64,000 bases of DNA from Cercis canadensis (lineage: Eukaryota > Streptophyta > Magnoliopsida > Fabales > Fabaceae), in assembly GCA_003255065.1 (NCBI GenBank), contig QAOA01006617.1, positions 391,305 through 455,304 of the forward strand. The letters are read 5' to 3'. Every line of letters starts with the position of its first letter. Position 1 is the stretch's first letter. The notes under the pieces are model-generated. The model was not told the DNA's origin, made no database searches, and saw only the letters and a program-made list of their open reading frames with translations. A program made the position numbers and the translations under genes. This document shows, one piece after another, positions 22,901 through 36,800 of this stretch.

Positions 22901-24925
22901 CGCAGAGTACAGCTTCTGCTACATTAGCCATCCGCCAGACACAAGAAAATTTCTGATTAATTATGTTAAAAGCTCCAATAAGAAAGTATCCTAAACTGCC
23001 CATGGTGCAGCAAGAAGAGGTTGCCCAACTTAAGTAAAATATACAAGACAACTTGACTTGACTGGAAAAATAACTTTAACTGCCTACACAGGATGATGCA
23101 CCATTTGAAAATGTCCTATCTACACTCTGAAAGGAACATCACATTAATCAAGTAAATGGTCAACATAAACCCAGAGACCACTTAGCTCTTATAGAACAAC
23201 AAAGGCCTCAGACAAGATCAGCTTACACAATAGTCAGCTATGGAATTCTCATTTCCATCAGATACAAAGTGTAGACTACTTTCTTCCCCATAAGAAACTG
23301 AATCAAGTATGATGTATCTGAACCTTTCCAAATCCTGCAACCACTAGAAATGCCACCTCACCCAAACTACTGTCAGTCCATAAGTTGACACCTCTTGCAT
23401 CTGCCTTTATAACTAAATGATCAGGCTTAATGGAAGCAGTGTTCTTTACATATCAATATACCAGGAGAGAAAAAAAAATTTGACAACACAGCAGTGAGGT
23501 GGCAGCCTTTAATAATGCTTGACCATTGTTCTAACTCTCAACAATCAGAAGCAAATTTATATCAGACAACAATTGATCTAGAACCAAAGGAAAAAGGAGG
23601 AATTTCCAGCACAAGACGTTTCTCGTGTATTGCTCTAGTAACCATCACTTTAACATAATAGATTGACTAGCAGAATAGGAAGGAAGGCCAATGTACAGAG
23701 AAGGCATGGTTTCTTTCATTCGGACAGGAAAAAACAATCCTTTACATAAATGAATTATGTATCACTCAAATGAAAGCTCGTGATATCATACTTTTCAGTT
23801 CAGCCACGGAGCCCAGACATGTATCTGTGAGCCATGCATAACCAGTGATTAATTCTAGCAAAGACACTCTCTGAAAAGTATGCTACGATATTAACTTTGT
23901 CCATGAGTCAGCCCAATCTAACTGCCCTAGAGCCATTCCAAATTAGAAAGAATTTACTAATGAATCTTAAAAACAGCATGTATCACAAAGAAGAAATCTC
24001 TCTGCCACACAGCAGACGGTTCAGACCAATATTTACTTAGCTTCCTTCCTTGTACCATACTCCAGATATCCCAAAGCCATTGTAATTTCCAGCTTGAGCT
24101 TTATAGTTACCATAAACTATAATTTTATCAGGAAATGAAATTGATCTTCAGCGATAACGAAATCACTCTGATAAAAATCTTTTAAAAAATCCATCTATGG
24201 CAGCTCAAGGATCACAACTATCATTCCAGAAAAAGACAAGGGAAAAAATAATTAATCAAATGAAGACAATTATTAATATTGGGGGGGTTCAAAGTATATC
24301 ACTAAATACCATAGATTGTGATTGAAAAGATTAGCAGAATTGAAATCAGAGACAAGAGACACCAACCATGTTTGAATCAGTGAAAAAACCATGCCTAATA
24401 AAGTGTGACAATGAGATATCTAATATCAAACATGAACCCCTACGTAATTTCCAGTGAAGATGCATCAACTCTGTAATGTTGTTACCTACCAAAAAGATAT
24501 CTGTCATGTGTAATGTTATTACACAATCATTTTTGGGGGGAACCAAAAAACCAACAATTGCGGAGAAGAATCTCCAATTCAAGTCTACTACAGAATTAGC
24601 AATACACATATTTTCAAAATTTTCACATAGTGAACTGAGCCATGATGAGAAGAAACTGTAAATTGAAAAATAAATAAATAAATAAATAATTCCCATTTTC
24701 ACCATTTTTAATTAGGAAGATACGCAATGAGATTCAAAACAGGGCCTTCTGTTCAGCTCCTAGAATTTCCTGTTAACCAAATAAACAAAAGCGAGGTTTC
24801 AACAGAAAGGATACCTGAGTTTCAACAATTTTCCCGTAACGGCCAAACACATGCTCGAGCTGACGCTGCGAGACCTCCCACGACAACCCACCAACAAATA
24901 TTCGATTCTCTTCCTTCCCAGACAT
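19930..24925 (-). CDS. RZ-1-type glycine-rich RNA-binding protein with RRM and CCHC zinc knuckle (279 aa)
   Basis: Coding exons on the minus strand are 24925-24815, 20886-20396 and 20167-19930, 840 nt in all. Residues 1-85 form an RRM, with RNP2 IFVGGL at 9-14 and RNP1 RGFGFITY at 48-55. A CX2CX4HX4C knuckle (C119, C122, H127, C132; CFKCGRPGHWARDC) follows. The rest is an RGG- and RDRY-rich low-complexity tail ending SSFDRY. This order matches the Arabidopsis RZ-1 family, closest in plan to RZ-1B/RZ-1C, nuclear proteins that bind RNA and act with SR splicing factors. The start MSGKEENRIFVGGL is the first ATG before RNP2. The first intron is unusually long (3928 bp) and splits the RRM between RNP2 and RNP1. 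A leader intron from about 25102 to 24956 is likely, with GTAAGC at its 5' end and TTTTCAG before TGCGG. Confidence 0.93.
20887..24814 (-). other. 3.9-kb intron inside the RRM of the RZ-1-like gene
   Basis: The donor is CAG|GTATCC at 24814 and the acceptor TGTAG|ATC at 20887. It holds no protein-coding gene. It is visibly less AT-rich than the intergenic DNA and contains an internal duplication at 22343-22568. RRM-splitting introns of plant glycine-rich RNA-binding proteins such as GRP7 host autoregulatory alternative splicing; whether this one does is unknown. Confidence 0.8.
22343..22568. repeat. Diverged direct duplication inside the RZ-1-like intron
   Basis: Bases 22343-22423 and 22495-22568 share TTCTGCTGCC, GTGACTTA, CAGCAA, GAAAATCAA and TATGCAGCAAT in the same order, offset by about 150 bp. 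No reading frame is conserved between the copies. Confidence 0.75.
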
Positions 24926-25278
24926 CACTGCTCACTCCAAATCTTCGTCACCGCACTGAAAAAATAAAACCCTAAATATCAGAAGCAACAAAACTGAAAT
25001 TTCAACCGGTGAACAAAATTAAGGAATCAAAAAGACCTAGGAGCTCGTATATTTTCCAGGAAAAACTTGGGGAAATTGAGAAATATGAAGAGGACGGCGC
25101 TTACACTTGCCTGCAGGTCTTTTAAATTAAGATGAGAGGGTGTCTCTGAAAATAATGCACTCCAATTTGGGGAAATTTTAGGGTTTTGGACGAAACCCTG
25201 GACGGTTCGTAGTGTTTGAAGTTTGAACCTACTCTAACAAACGGTTGTAGTACCTTTCTCAGCCAAACATAGAAAGAC

Positions 25279-25282
<4 letters not shown>

Positions 25283-25314
<32 letters not shown>

Positions 25315-25325
25315 TATATATATTT
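25283..25325. repeat. GA microsatellite followed by TA run
   Basis: About fourteen GA units pass into a short TA run and then a T/C-rich tract, upstream of the RZ-1-like gene. It may be part of the promoter region. Confidence 0.9.
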
Positions 25326-25469
25326 ATTTATTTTTTTCTTTCTTTCTTTCCTTTTTTTTTTTTTTTCATTTTTCTTCCTTCTTATGATTGTGCTTTTGCA
25401 AATAATTTTTCTAAATGAGAGAAAATTGTAGATATATGGCATTGGGGTTGAGAATTCTGCAAGAACTAA

Positions 25470-26127
<658 letters not shown>

Positions 26128-26130
26128 TAA

Positions 26131-27601
26131 GAGTACCATAGAGATGTTTTCTGAAGAAAAAAAAAATACTTCATTTGAGAATTTTTTATACATTTAGATG
26201 AATTTCCCATAATTTTCAAAATATTTTATTAATTAAAATTGAGGATTTTGAAAAATTAAAAATAAAATTTACAGCTTTTCTCTTTAAATTTTAAATCGTT
26301 TTTAATAAATATTTATTCATCTAAATACACATTAAAATACGTAAATAAAAAGATAAAAATTTGCTTTTTCAAAGGAAATCATAAGAAAACTCAGTAAATA
26401 GTCAAGATATTTTATTAAATATTTGAATTAAAGCATATAGTTGAAAATTTGAGAATTACTTAATGTTATATATTGAATTACATAAATATAGTAGTTTAGC
26501 TCAAAACGTATCTCTGCTTCTTCTTTTTTTATGTGAAACGTATCTCTGCTTTAACACAGAATGAGTGGTTAAATAAATATAAAAAAAAAAAAAAGATTTT
26601 TATTAATAGCATTCTATTAATTGACTTCGAAGATGAAGGAGACAAAGTGGAATAAAAGAAAGTATCTAACTTTTAAAAATTCGACTACTTTCATATAAAA
26701 AAAATTCCAGTACTTTTGAGTTATGAGTTATCAATATCTTCTGCAGATGAAAAAAAGAAAAGAAAGAAAGTAGCTTCTGGATGCAGCATAATCTGCTGAC
26801 TGCTTCGTGTACCCGATACAGGCATGCCACCTCATTGCCCTCATGCAAGGTATTATTTATTCTATTTTTTTATTGGAAGCGGCAATTTAATAACATCCAA
26901 AATGCAATACAAAAAAGACACGCAAGAGTTAAAGAAATTAGAGAATAAATACATTCTATATTAAATAAAATAATTAAAATATTTTTTAATATTATATAAT
27001 TATTATATATAAAATATATACTTATTTTATTTAGTATATAGTTATATATTTAAATATATAAAAAAATAATTTTATATATAAATAGAATAACACGTAATAC
27101 TTAAGAGTATTTTAATTATTTTTAGACTAAAATTTGAATTTAATACTTCTACAATAAAATATCAAATCCTCAATTATTAGGTATCCTTAGACTATCTTAC
27201 ACTAATTTATTTCAAATTAAAGTCAATCATTGATTAAATAAAAACAATAATTACCTTGAACAGTATCCTTAGTCACACCCATTATAGGAAGAACCCAAAA
27301 GAAAAAAAGCAATCAGTACGTCAAAGAGTTCTGTCAAGCATTAGTATATGTAGTACAGTCTGTGATATTGCCAAATTGGTGATGATATGGAACTAAAACA
27401 AGAGCAAAAGAAAAAAGACACATGCTTTACAATTTAACATCTCATTGAATGGTAAACTGTTACAAATTGCATCGCATTTGATGAGTAAAATAATTATATA
27501 GTTGGGTTTTGTAAATGAATTATTTACATGACTGTACAAGTAACTTTACATGCACGATTCACTAGGGAGTGAAATGTGCTAGAAATGGAGAAATATTTGA
27601 A
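26131..27601. other. AT-rich intergenic DNA and probable 3' flank of the SPD1-like gene
   Basis: I see no gene. The stretch at 26930-27080 is almost pure A+T. The bases just below 27602 probably include the 3' untranslated region of the minus-strand ATPase gene. Confidence 0.5.
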
Positions 27602-30600
27602 TTATTCAAGCAAAAGAGGAAGCCTGGTGACACTGGTGCCATTGCCACCACCAGACACAGGCGTAGAACTTGTTTTCTTGCGTGAAGCAGAACCAGATTT
27701 GGAGGGATTTTTGCCATCTAGCCTCAGGGGGAGAATATGCAACCTGGGATTTTGTTCAGTACCTGACTTTTCAGCAGCCAATTGATAGCTTTTCACTAGT
27801 TCAAGCTGCCTGGCAATGATTTCAGAACGTCTGGGAAGAAGCTCCACAGGCTCTCCACCAGGAATCACAATGTACTCAATTGCAAGTCTTACCTCCTGTT
27901 GGTTAAGTAAACCAGATTATCATACAATGAGTCATTCAAGAAACTGCATACAGTATTCTCAACATTGTTTTTTTTTATAAGACATGAGTGATCCATGTGT
28001 AGGCTAACTGAAGAACTTAAGTCTTCCTTAAAACTTTAATACAATTATGATGTTCTTATGCAAGCTGAAGGAACCAGCTTATGAACATTTTAATATATAT
28101 TTTGAACAAAAAAAATTTAATCATAGCATCACTAGAATTGCTTATCAAAATTCATGTTCATTACTAATAGAAAGAATGTTTTTTTGGGGGCCCAAACAAA
28201 TACTCTGTAAAATAATGTAATTCATGACATTGGTTGCAAGTTGCAACTTTCATATTTAGAGGCAACAGATTTCTTTTCTACCCAATTCTTGAAAGAAAAG
28301 TAGTTTTTAGATTTCTGACAAGATAACCAACAGAAAGCAGAAACCTCTTAAGATCCATTTTATGCTATTTTGATAAAATCCCTCCCACTCATAAAAAATG
28401 GCAAGGATTATTTCGTGATAGTGTTAATTATCATTCAACATAGCCATGCTTAAAATAATTTTATAACACATGCATAAATTTATACTGCCTCAGGATGCCA
28501 ATTTGCATTATACAGCCTGATCAATATTTGCACACATATTAGGGAAGGTCAAGAAGAGCCATAACACAGAAGTGGAAAGGCTGTACCTCCAAGGCATCAA
28601 TCTCTTCCAGAGATGGTTTTCGTTTTGGTTCATCATCCTCAATTTCAATATCCAAAGACTCACTGAGTGGCTTCTTTGATGCTGGGCCAAATGATTCCAG
28701 TTCAAGGATCATACGTACTGCCTTGACCATTTGTGCCATGGTATTTGACTGCCAAAAAGAGTAATTAAATATCAGATTAAAATAGCACATACTGATGCAT
28801 AGTTAAAGAGGCCATAAGAGGGCACCTTGATAGCAAATACAGGTAACTGGTGGAATTTTGCCACACTACGGATCCATGGGTTCTGCCGTATCTCAGAACT
28901 GGATGCTAGAATTGCATCTGCAGCTCCAATGTCATCAGTTATGTCTATTTCATCCTCAAGCCCCATTACTTTTGCTACTTGTAGTAGATCAGTTTCGAGG
29001 ATCTAAACTCATCCAAAGCGATAAAAATACCAAAACAAAAGCATCAAGACAAGTTTTTGGCTATCTATTATTCAAGCAAAAAGACCATGTAGAATGAGAA
29101 ATGGGACAAAAGTATTAAAGTTCTTCAAAATTCCCAGACCCCTCACCACTAGACTGCACCTAGTGGATTCAAAATTCCCAATTTCACTCTACACTCAATG
29201 AAGCATGTGCAACCACTGAAATAATTTACCTTGTAGGTATAGACACACACGGGTGATCTCCTCTTGATCATAGATATGCTACTGCTCCATCTCTTGGACC
29301 TAGCAGGAGGATGATCTGTATCTTCCTCGTCAGACTCTATATCAGAACTCATGCTATTATTATCAGTTAAAACTGATCTTTCTTCATGATCCTTTTCAGG
29401 CATTGGAGAAAACATCACCAACTCATCAGCAAAATCATTCCATTGACGGATTTCAAATAATGGAGATTTTCCTATAACCCAGGAGATTTTCTGATCAAAC
29501 TTCGATTTAAATAACTAACATGAATACAAATACCATTTCAATATTAATTCAGAAATTCCTCAACAGAAGCTTACAAATACCTGCCAATATGGCATCCACA
29601 GTTGCATCTAATCTATGATGAACACGGCATTCAGTTTTAGATATCATCTCAACAGCACATGTAAATGTAGGAGGTGCTTTCCTTTCAAGAATTGTCTTCT
29701 GCACTTTTCTTTTCCTTGCTTCCTCATCCCCAAGGGTTACACTCTATTGAAATGAATATCCATCAAACATGACTAATGTAGGGAAGCATTAACTCATAAT
29801 TTTTTTCTAGTTAATTGAATTTGTTTATTCTACGAATCCCATTTATATATGCTTCTAAAATTATAGATTGATTAAATATACCATTTAAAAAATATAAGCA
29901 CATCAATATCAACCATTATAGATCAAACAACTTAAAGGAAAGTAAAAAAGAGCAGCTTCACACCTCTATGCCACCAACAAGGATCTGTAGAGAAGGATTT
30001 TTTATTATGTTTTCAATTGTCATTCCATGTGCTGTTCCTACTAATTGAACTCCTCTTTGAGCAATGGTACTGGCTGCTAATGCTTCAAGTTCTGTTCCAA
30101 TTTCATCAATTATAATGGTTTCAGGCATATGATTTTCAACTGCTTCAATCATAACCTACATAAAGAAAAAAGAGGTAACATCATTAGAAGAGAAGGAAAT
30201 TTTCTGAAGTTTTATTATACAGAAGAAGATATCAGTTAAAGCCGAAGGATTGAGATTAGCCCGCACATTATGCTGCATATTTACATTCGGGACTTGCATC
30301 CTCCTTGCACGACCTATGCCTGCATGGGGGACATCCCCATCACCTCCAATTTCATTAGATGTATCCACTATTACAACACGCTTCTTCAACTCATCTGCCA
30401 GCATCCTAGCGATTTCTCTGCAAAAAGAAAGCCTCTTCAGACATTCATTCTGTCAATGCCAAAGGCCACTGATAAATTTATTGAGTAAAGATGTCTGAAT
30501 ACAATTTAATAGACAAATTTGAATCACACCTTTTGAACATATTCGAAGGATTAGAAAACTCCTATTCACAGGATTTCAGTGTCACAACAAACTATACATG

Positions 30601-31966
30601 AAAGTAAAACTGATATAAGAAGCCACAACAATGGCAGCACCATAAGAAAGTATTTGCTTTAGAGGCATTTACAGAGGAACATGAAAGAAAAGAAAAGAAT
30701 ACCAGCGGAAAAAAGAAAAAGAAAAAGAGAGAGAAAAAAAAAAAAAAANAGAGAGAAAAAAAAAAAAAACAGCATTTTCCAGTGTGCCATGCACGGGAGC
30801 AAAATAAATCTGCTTTATATAAAAATAGAGACTCACATCAGACTCATTCAGACAGTGACAAGGTTTACCTGATTAAGGTTGTTTTACCCACTCCAGGAGG
30901 TCCTATCACCAGGATAGAGCCTCCATCCTCAACCAAATCACGTATGATTTCTGCACTTCCAGTTACAGCTCGACCCACTCGGCAAGTAAGGCCAATTATT
31001 TGCATTTTACGATTACGAATTGCACTTATACGATGTAAAGAACTATCAATACCGGATCGGTTGTCATCAGAAAAATCACCAACCTAAAACAATGAAGCAA
31101 TTTTTCTCAAAAAATTCAACAATTCTCCACATCTCCACATAGTTCCAACACCATACACATTGATATGAAATATCTTCTATTACAGTAATATATTGTGAAG
31201 ACACCAGTCATTAGCACAAACAGTGAGACAAAGGGGCAAGTTTGACCATTTATTGTGTGTAATAGAACAGAAGCTCTTTCAATGAAAATAAACAAATAAG
31301 AAAACAGATAATTGGATTATATATTCCAGTTGAACAATAAAAAATTCAGCTGCTTTATCAAATCTATATAAATTTAAGATAATACTTATGAAGTACAGTC
31401 ACGCACGCAAGCAAATTTAATTGGTCCCACACTGTAAGAAAATGCTTCAAATGTACAAGAAAGATCAATTTACTTACCTTGGATATAGCATGCCGTAAAT
31501 CTTCATGTTTTACAGGCTGTTCTGAAATTACCCAATCACCTGAAGGAAACCTTGCAAGGGGCTTCCTTCCCAAATCCATCACAACCTCTATCAGCCCTCC
31601 AAGCTGCTCGTGGCCATGCAATTCCCTCCTCATCTTCGAAGGCAACAATTCGAGAAACAACTCCAATTCCGTAGCAGCCTCGGGACGCGAAGTGGAAGGC
31701 AAATTTTGAGAACTTGACGACAACCCATTTCCGGAAGAGAACCGATCAGAAGGTCTTCGAATTTCTGGGGACCGAATCGACGCAGCAGAGGATTTCGAGG
31801 ATCGAATTCCTTTGTGGGTTCGACATGTTCGATGAAATGACGAAGAGATTGTGGAAATCAAGCTGGAACTTTTAAGGTACGCGAGAGTTGAGGTGGGAAC
31901 ATGGTTCGCTGAGTGCCATGAAGTGTGCAGATCGATTAGCACAAAATGCGAATTCAAAGCTCTCAT
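27602..31966 (-). CDS. SPD1: SPD1-like plastid P-loop ATPase with R3H-like C-terminus (694 aa)
   Basis: Nine exons on the minus strand: 31966-31478, 31083-30869, 30417-30267, 30155-29964, 29743-29581, 29471-29230, 29002-28826, 28748-28587 and 27895-27602 (2085 nt). The Ser/Arg-rich first 65 or so residues look like a plastid transit peptide. A SpoIIIAA/Ycf45-like AAA core follows: ELFLELLP near 100, Walker [11 protein letters not shown] at 224-233, then [18 protein letters not shown], Walker [11 protein letters not shown] with D302 and E303, and QLVGTAHG. An acidic Ser-rich linker (about 420-455) leads to an R3H-like segment from [20 protein letters not shown] at 617. Arabidopsis SEEDLING PLASTID DEVELOPMENT 1 has this build and is needed for cotyledon chloroplast development. 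The donor of the third exon (AAT|GTGCGG) is weak, but the next exon restores the family motif exactly. Confidence 0.9.
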
Positions 31967-33876
31967 TCTGAGTCGCGCACACTGTTTTTTCTCTGCTTCA
32001 CTTTAACTTGTAAGGTGGGTGTTCTTCAAAGTTATAGAAGAGTGAAGACAAAAATCACCAAGAACAAGATGAATCAAGAAGAAGATTCGAAGGTGTCTCC
32101 TCTAGGATTGGAGGGAAGGTGGGGTAAGGAGGGAAGACAAGCAACTGTTAAAAGCCGTTGGAGCTTTGGTGAGAATCAACCACGTGCGGCTGCGGACCAC
32201 ACATTGTTTGGTCATTGGTGAGAGAGAATCAGAGTGAGTTTGCGTTCACGGCTTCATTCGCCTTAGCAGGCTTCTTGGAACACAGACTTTTCTTACCACT
32301 TGATATTGTTTGCTTTTTTAGGGGGAAAAGAAAACACCAAATTTCTTATATGTTTTCATTCGTTCTTTCTCTTCTGTTTTGTTTTACCTTATCTAGATTT
32401 TTAGTATTTCTTTTTCCTTTTTCTTCTGATTTTTTATTTTCTTAGATATATTTGGATTATAGAGTTCTAACCAAATTTTGGTTGTTATATGACAACTCCT
32501 TAATTAAAACTAAAAAAATAATCTAGTTCTAAAGAGGTATTGAAGTTTCATTTTTTAAATTAAAAATGCATTTTAGTCTCTAATTGTAAATATTTTTTTT
32601 TATTTTTCTTGAGTAAAATTTATATCATATATACTTAAATTTAGATATCAAATGGCATTGACATGTAGTCTAGCAGCACCTCATTTGGTCATAAAAATTA
32701 GATGATCAATATTTAAGAGTTTTACTTTTACAGTATACTTTCTTTTTCTTTCCAATGCATCGTGCTCCCTTGTAACTGGAAAAAAAAAAAAAATAGATAT
32801 CCAATATAACATGTATTTGATGATTAAAAAAAAGTTATTATATTTATAGAAAATAAGAAAAAGAACATTGAGGTTCTAAACTAAAATAAAGCTTACAAAA
32901 AAGAAAAAGACATTTTGGTGCAAAAAGCATATGCTTTCCAAATATGTACTTATCATTTCAATGAAATTATCAAATTATCCTTTTAATAATATGTGATTAT
33001 TTTATTTATATATATAATAATTATGTATAAAATGTGTTATTACCGTGTTTAAATAAAAAGAAAATATTCATATAATATCAAAAAATATTTAAATCATTTC
33101 ATCTTGTATTGCTAGCACATGCTTGAAACTCTATTTTTTTCTCCTACTTAACTGTCTTTTTTCTCTGACTTCTGAACTCAGAGAATAATTTTCCCTAGAA
33201 AATATTTATATTAGTTAATATGTAAAGATACAATAGAGAGGTGAAAGAAATAATTGACGTCTAATTCCTGTTTCTTTCTTCAAAATAAACTTACCGTGAC
33301 TTTTGGTTGGAAGTAAAAAGTGTCTCTTTTTTTGAAAGCAAAGATTTTTGCTACAGTTGCATCATTGGATAAAACTGTTTAGTGATTCCCTACCTACTCA
33401 AAATAGAGAGCTAATATACTCCACTATGATTCTGGCAGTACTTGGACAGTATTATTATTCGGGCCACAAACCATTTCCTGAAAACAAATTTTACATCAAA
33501 ATTTTTTTGCTTTTGAGATCTCTTCCTTTATCTGTCTATAAAAATAAGGAAGTCAAGGGTTCTAATGAGATGAATTTCCATGGGGTAATAATTTAAAAAA
33601 TTAACAATTTAAACTTGGATAAAATTTCTAATAATATAAGTAGCTCAAATGGTTTCACAAGTTTCATTTCCATTCAAATAATGATATTTCAGGTAATGAA
33701 ACCCTTATCATTTTACATTTTAAAGCTAATTATTTACAGTTGGTTTATGGTTAGCATCTGCGAGTAGTAACTTGAAAAAGGTGAAGGAAATGGTGGTTAA
33801 CTTGAGGAAGTAGTAGAGTTCAAAAGGTTAAGGAAATTCACTGAAAAGTAGGAAGGCCTCCAAGTATATTCAGTAT
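31967..33876. other. Intergenic: upstream region of SPD1-like gene, then AT-rich DNA
   Basis: The first 300 bases are less AT-rich and should hold the leader and promoter of the minus-strand SPD1-like gene. The rest is AT-rich with poly-A and poly-T tracts and no credible gene. The part near 33780-33876 is probably the 3' end of the ACT-domain transcript. Confidence 0.5.
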
Positions 33877-36800
33877 CTATCTAAAATCCCAACCCATCAA
33901 GGTATTCTTCACGCCCTCTTCAATCTTGTTCCTTGGAAGGGGAAAGCTATCACATTCATCAAGTAGGATTCTATATACTTCCCATTCGCGATCCTGGATC
34001 ATGTGCCTTGCAATCTCCACCTATAGATGAAAACATAAAGACAGAACTTATCAGATTGTTAAGTACAACATTCATGAATTGCAAAGTAAGTAAGAAATGG
34101 ACTAAGTTCTGTCAGATTATTCAGTACACAATTCATACAAATTGCAAAGTAAGTAAGAAAAGGACCAAGGCAAGCACCGAAAAGATTTTTATGTCGAGAA
34201 TCTTCAGAGCAAGAGCGATATCATAGAAGACAAGGGGTCGGCCCCGGCCGGATAGTTCAACAGGATTAGCTACTATCAGTTCAGTATCAGGTCCCCTGCT
34301 TCCTACAGCTACTCTAAGAGGACATGAAAGCTCCATCTTCAGACGAGAACACAATGCATTTTGCTTGTCTGGATCCATAATTTTCCTACCATCTACCTGT
34401 GTTATAAAAAGGTCCACTTCACAGTTTCCTTTTCGCTTTGCAAAGAACCGTCCATAAGAAACCTGAAATGAAACATTAATTAATTTCTCTTTTGTTAACT
34501 ATATAATCAGATAAAAATTCTTGAACAGAAACTGCAAGACTTGAAAATTACTTATTAGGGTCACCACCATTCATATCCTACACCTTCTCAGAATGTCAAT
34601 TCGAAATTCTGACAATATAATATTTACATAAATCAATGATTCTATTCAAAGAGTACTTATCATTGAGTCTACTGGTTGTCAGGATGGGAGGAAAATGAAG
34701 AACATATATGGTAGGTTTGTGAGATAAACATAAATTAGGTAAAGAATTTCTCTGCTTAGATAGGAAAGGGCAATGAACATGCATGATGTTAAGTTATTCA
34801 TCATCTAAATAACTCACCTTAATGCTGTAGTCCTTTAGGGTTCTCATGATATCATACAGAAGACCTTTGTGATCCAAACAGTGGATCTGAATATGCGTAT
34901 GAGAGGGGCTGAGGTTGTTCTCCATAGCAATGGAAATAGGGTAGGAGGCAAGAGATTTGTTTTGGTATCCCTTGGGTGCTTCTAAATTGAATATGTCCAC
35001 AGTAATCCCAGAAGGAAGATGTGGGGAGCTGTGTGAACATGCTGCAACTTCTGGGCCAGACAATTCGATTTCACAACTTATAAACGTATCTCTCAAAACA
35101 GTTTTCAAATGAAGTATTGTTTCTTCCTTTCTCTCTGTTGTATGAAGCAGTTTCCTGATAAAAGAAGACACAGGATATGCAGATTAAGATCTCAGAGTGA
35201 GAACAAAACACTTTGTTGTCACCCTCACCTTTCTATCTAACATATACACCATACATCAAAATAAACAAGTTTACCCACATCCAACACCTTAAATTGGTCA
35301 AATGCATGTGGAATTCTCCTGCGCAAGTTATTTTGCCCTTCCAGTTAAATGCCTAATTAAATCTATTGCGAAATCTATTAACATTAACACCAAAGAAATA
35401 TGTTAACCTTCATCCATTTTCTTGTTAAAGGATTTTGATAACATGTTCAACTCACACCCTACATTCATTTGCATGGAGTCCTTTCTCCGCAAGGTAGTTA
35501 GTGGCATATTGCATTATTATATCAACAAATTTTGAAGATAAAGTAAGGGAAAACTAATATCAGAATAGCAAATTGCTGTCACTTTATTGACATACCTGGG
35601 AAGTCATCATTCACATCAATAAAGGATGTCTTAGACTCTCTAAAGGTTAACTGTTTAGAGAGTCTGAATTTTAACCACGCTGTCATTAGGCATGTTTTAA
35701 GTGAATAACCCAAGTAAAAAAAAATTTAATATTCACTTTTTTCATCATCTCAACATATCTTCAGCCTTACATTTTATCTTATATTATTACGCCATTATTG
35801 ATTAAGGAGGTATAATTATTTTCATTGCTCTATTTATTCCATCAGTTTGGGTGGATTAACTTGAGAATAGAGTAACTTCAATTCATTGAACTTCAACATC
35901 AGAAAACATTCTCACCTTGTTTCAATTTTTTCTAGCAATCTAAGCTGTTGATTTGATGATAAGGTTGCAACCAACAGACAAGATTATCAACAGGAAAACG
36001 AGATTAGAAAATGTTTGAATGCCACAAATGACAAACCTTGTATCTGTTACAAAAAAGAGGTGCATCTTTCTCCTATCTGGTGCGGTAGAGATCTTTACTC
36101 TCTTTATTGTTAGTTCTAGCTGACATAGAACCTCAGTTACATCTGCAGGTAAGAACCAAAGTTGTTCATAGATTACATACAGAATATGGATACATGATCA
36201 ACATAAAATTAAAGACAAGCAGCAACACAGCATTTTCCCTATCTTTCAATTTACTCCTTTTTAAGAAACATTTATATCTTCCCCATTTGCTTCCCGGGTT
36301 CATCTGCTTTGAGAAAAGGGGAAATTAAGGTTCTCTAACTAAAAATCACATTACTTGCTAGGAGGACTATTACAAGGGCTCGTTAGTAAGCAACAAAAGC
36401 ATCCTCCACTCAACTAATTTACAAAAATAACCAATTACTCAAATATCTGCTCAGATTTTCTCCATATAGAAGATAACATTTCCTGGAAAAGATAAACCCA
36501 AAATCCCAAATGTAAAAGACAGTTGCAATATCAGGATCACATTCTCAAGAAAGTAGAATCATAGCTTAAGGAAAGTTTACCATGCAATAAGCCCTTGTGA
36601 TCATAGGAGCACCAAAACTTCAAGAGGAAAACATCAGGTGGTCTGGACTCCTGATTTTCAGGAGAGTAATAATCAATTCCTGATGTTGAAAAATAAGATG
36701 GACAAACCTCCAACAGCCTCTTGTTCAAGAGATTCCAGTTTGTGGTTGGCTTGCCCACCACCCACAACACTATATAGCACCATCTCCCATCCGTGATAAC

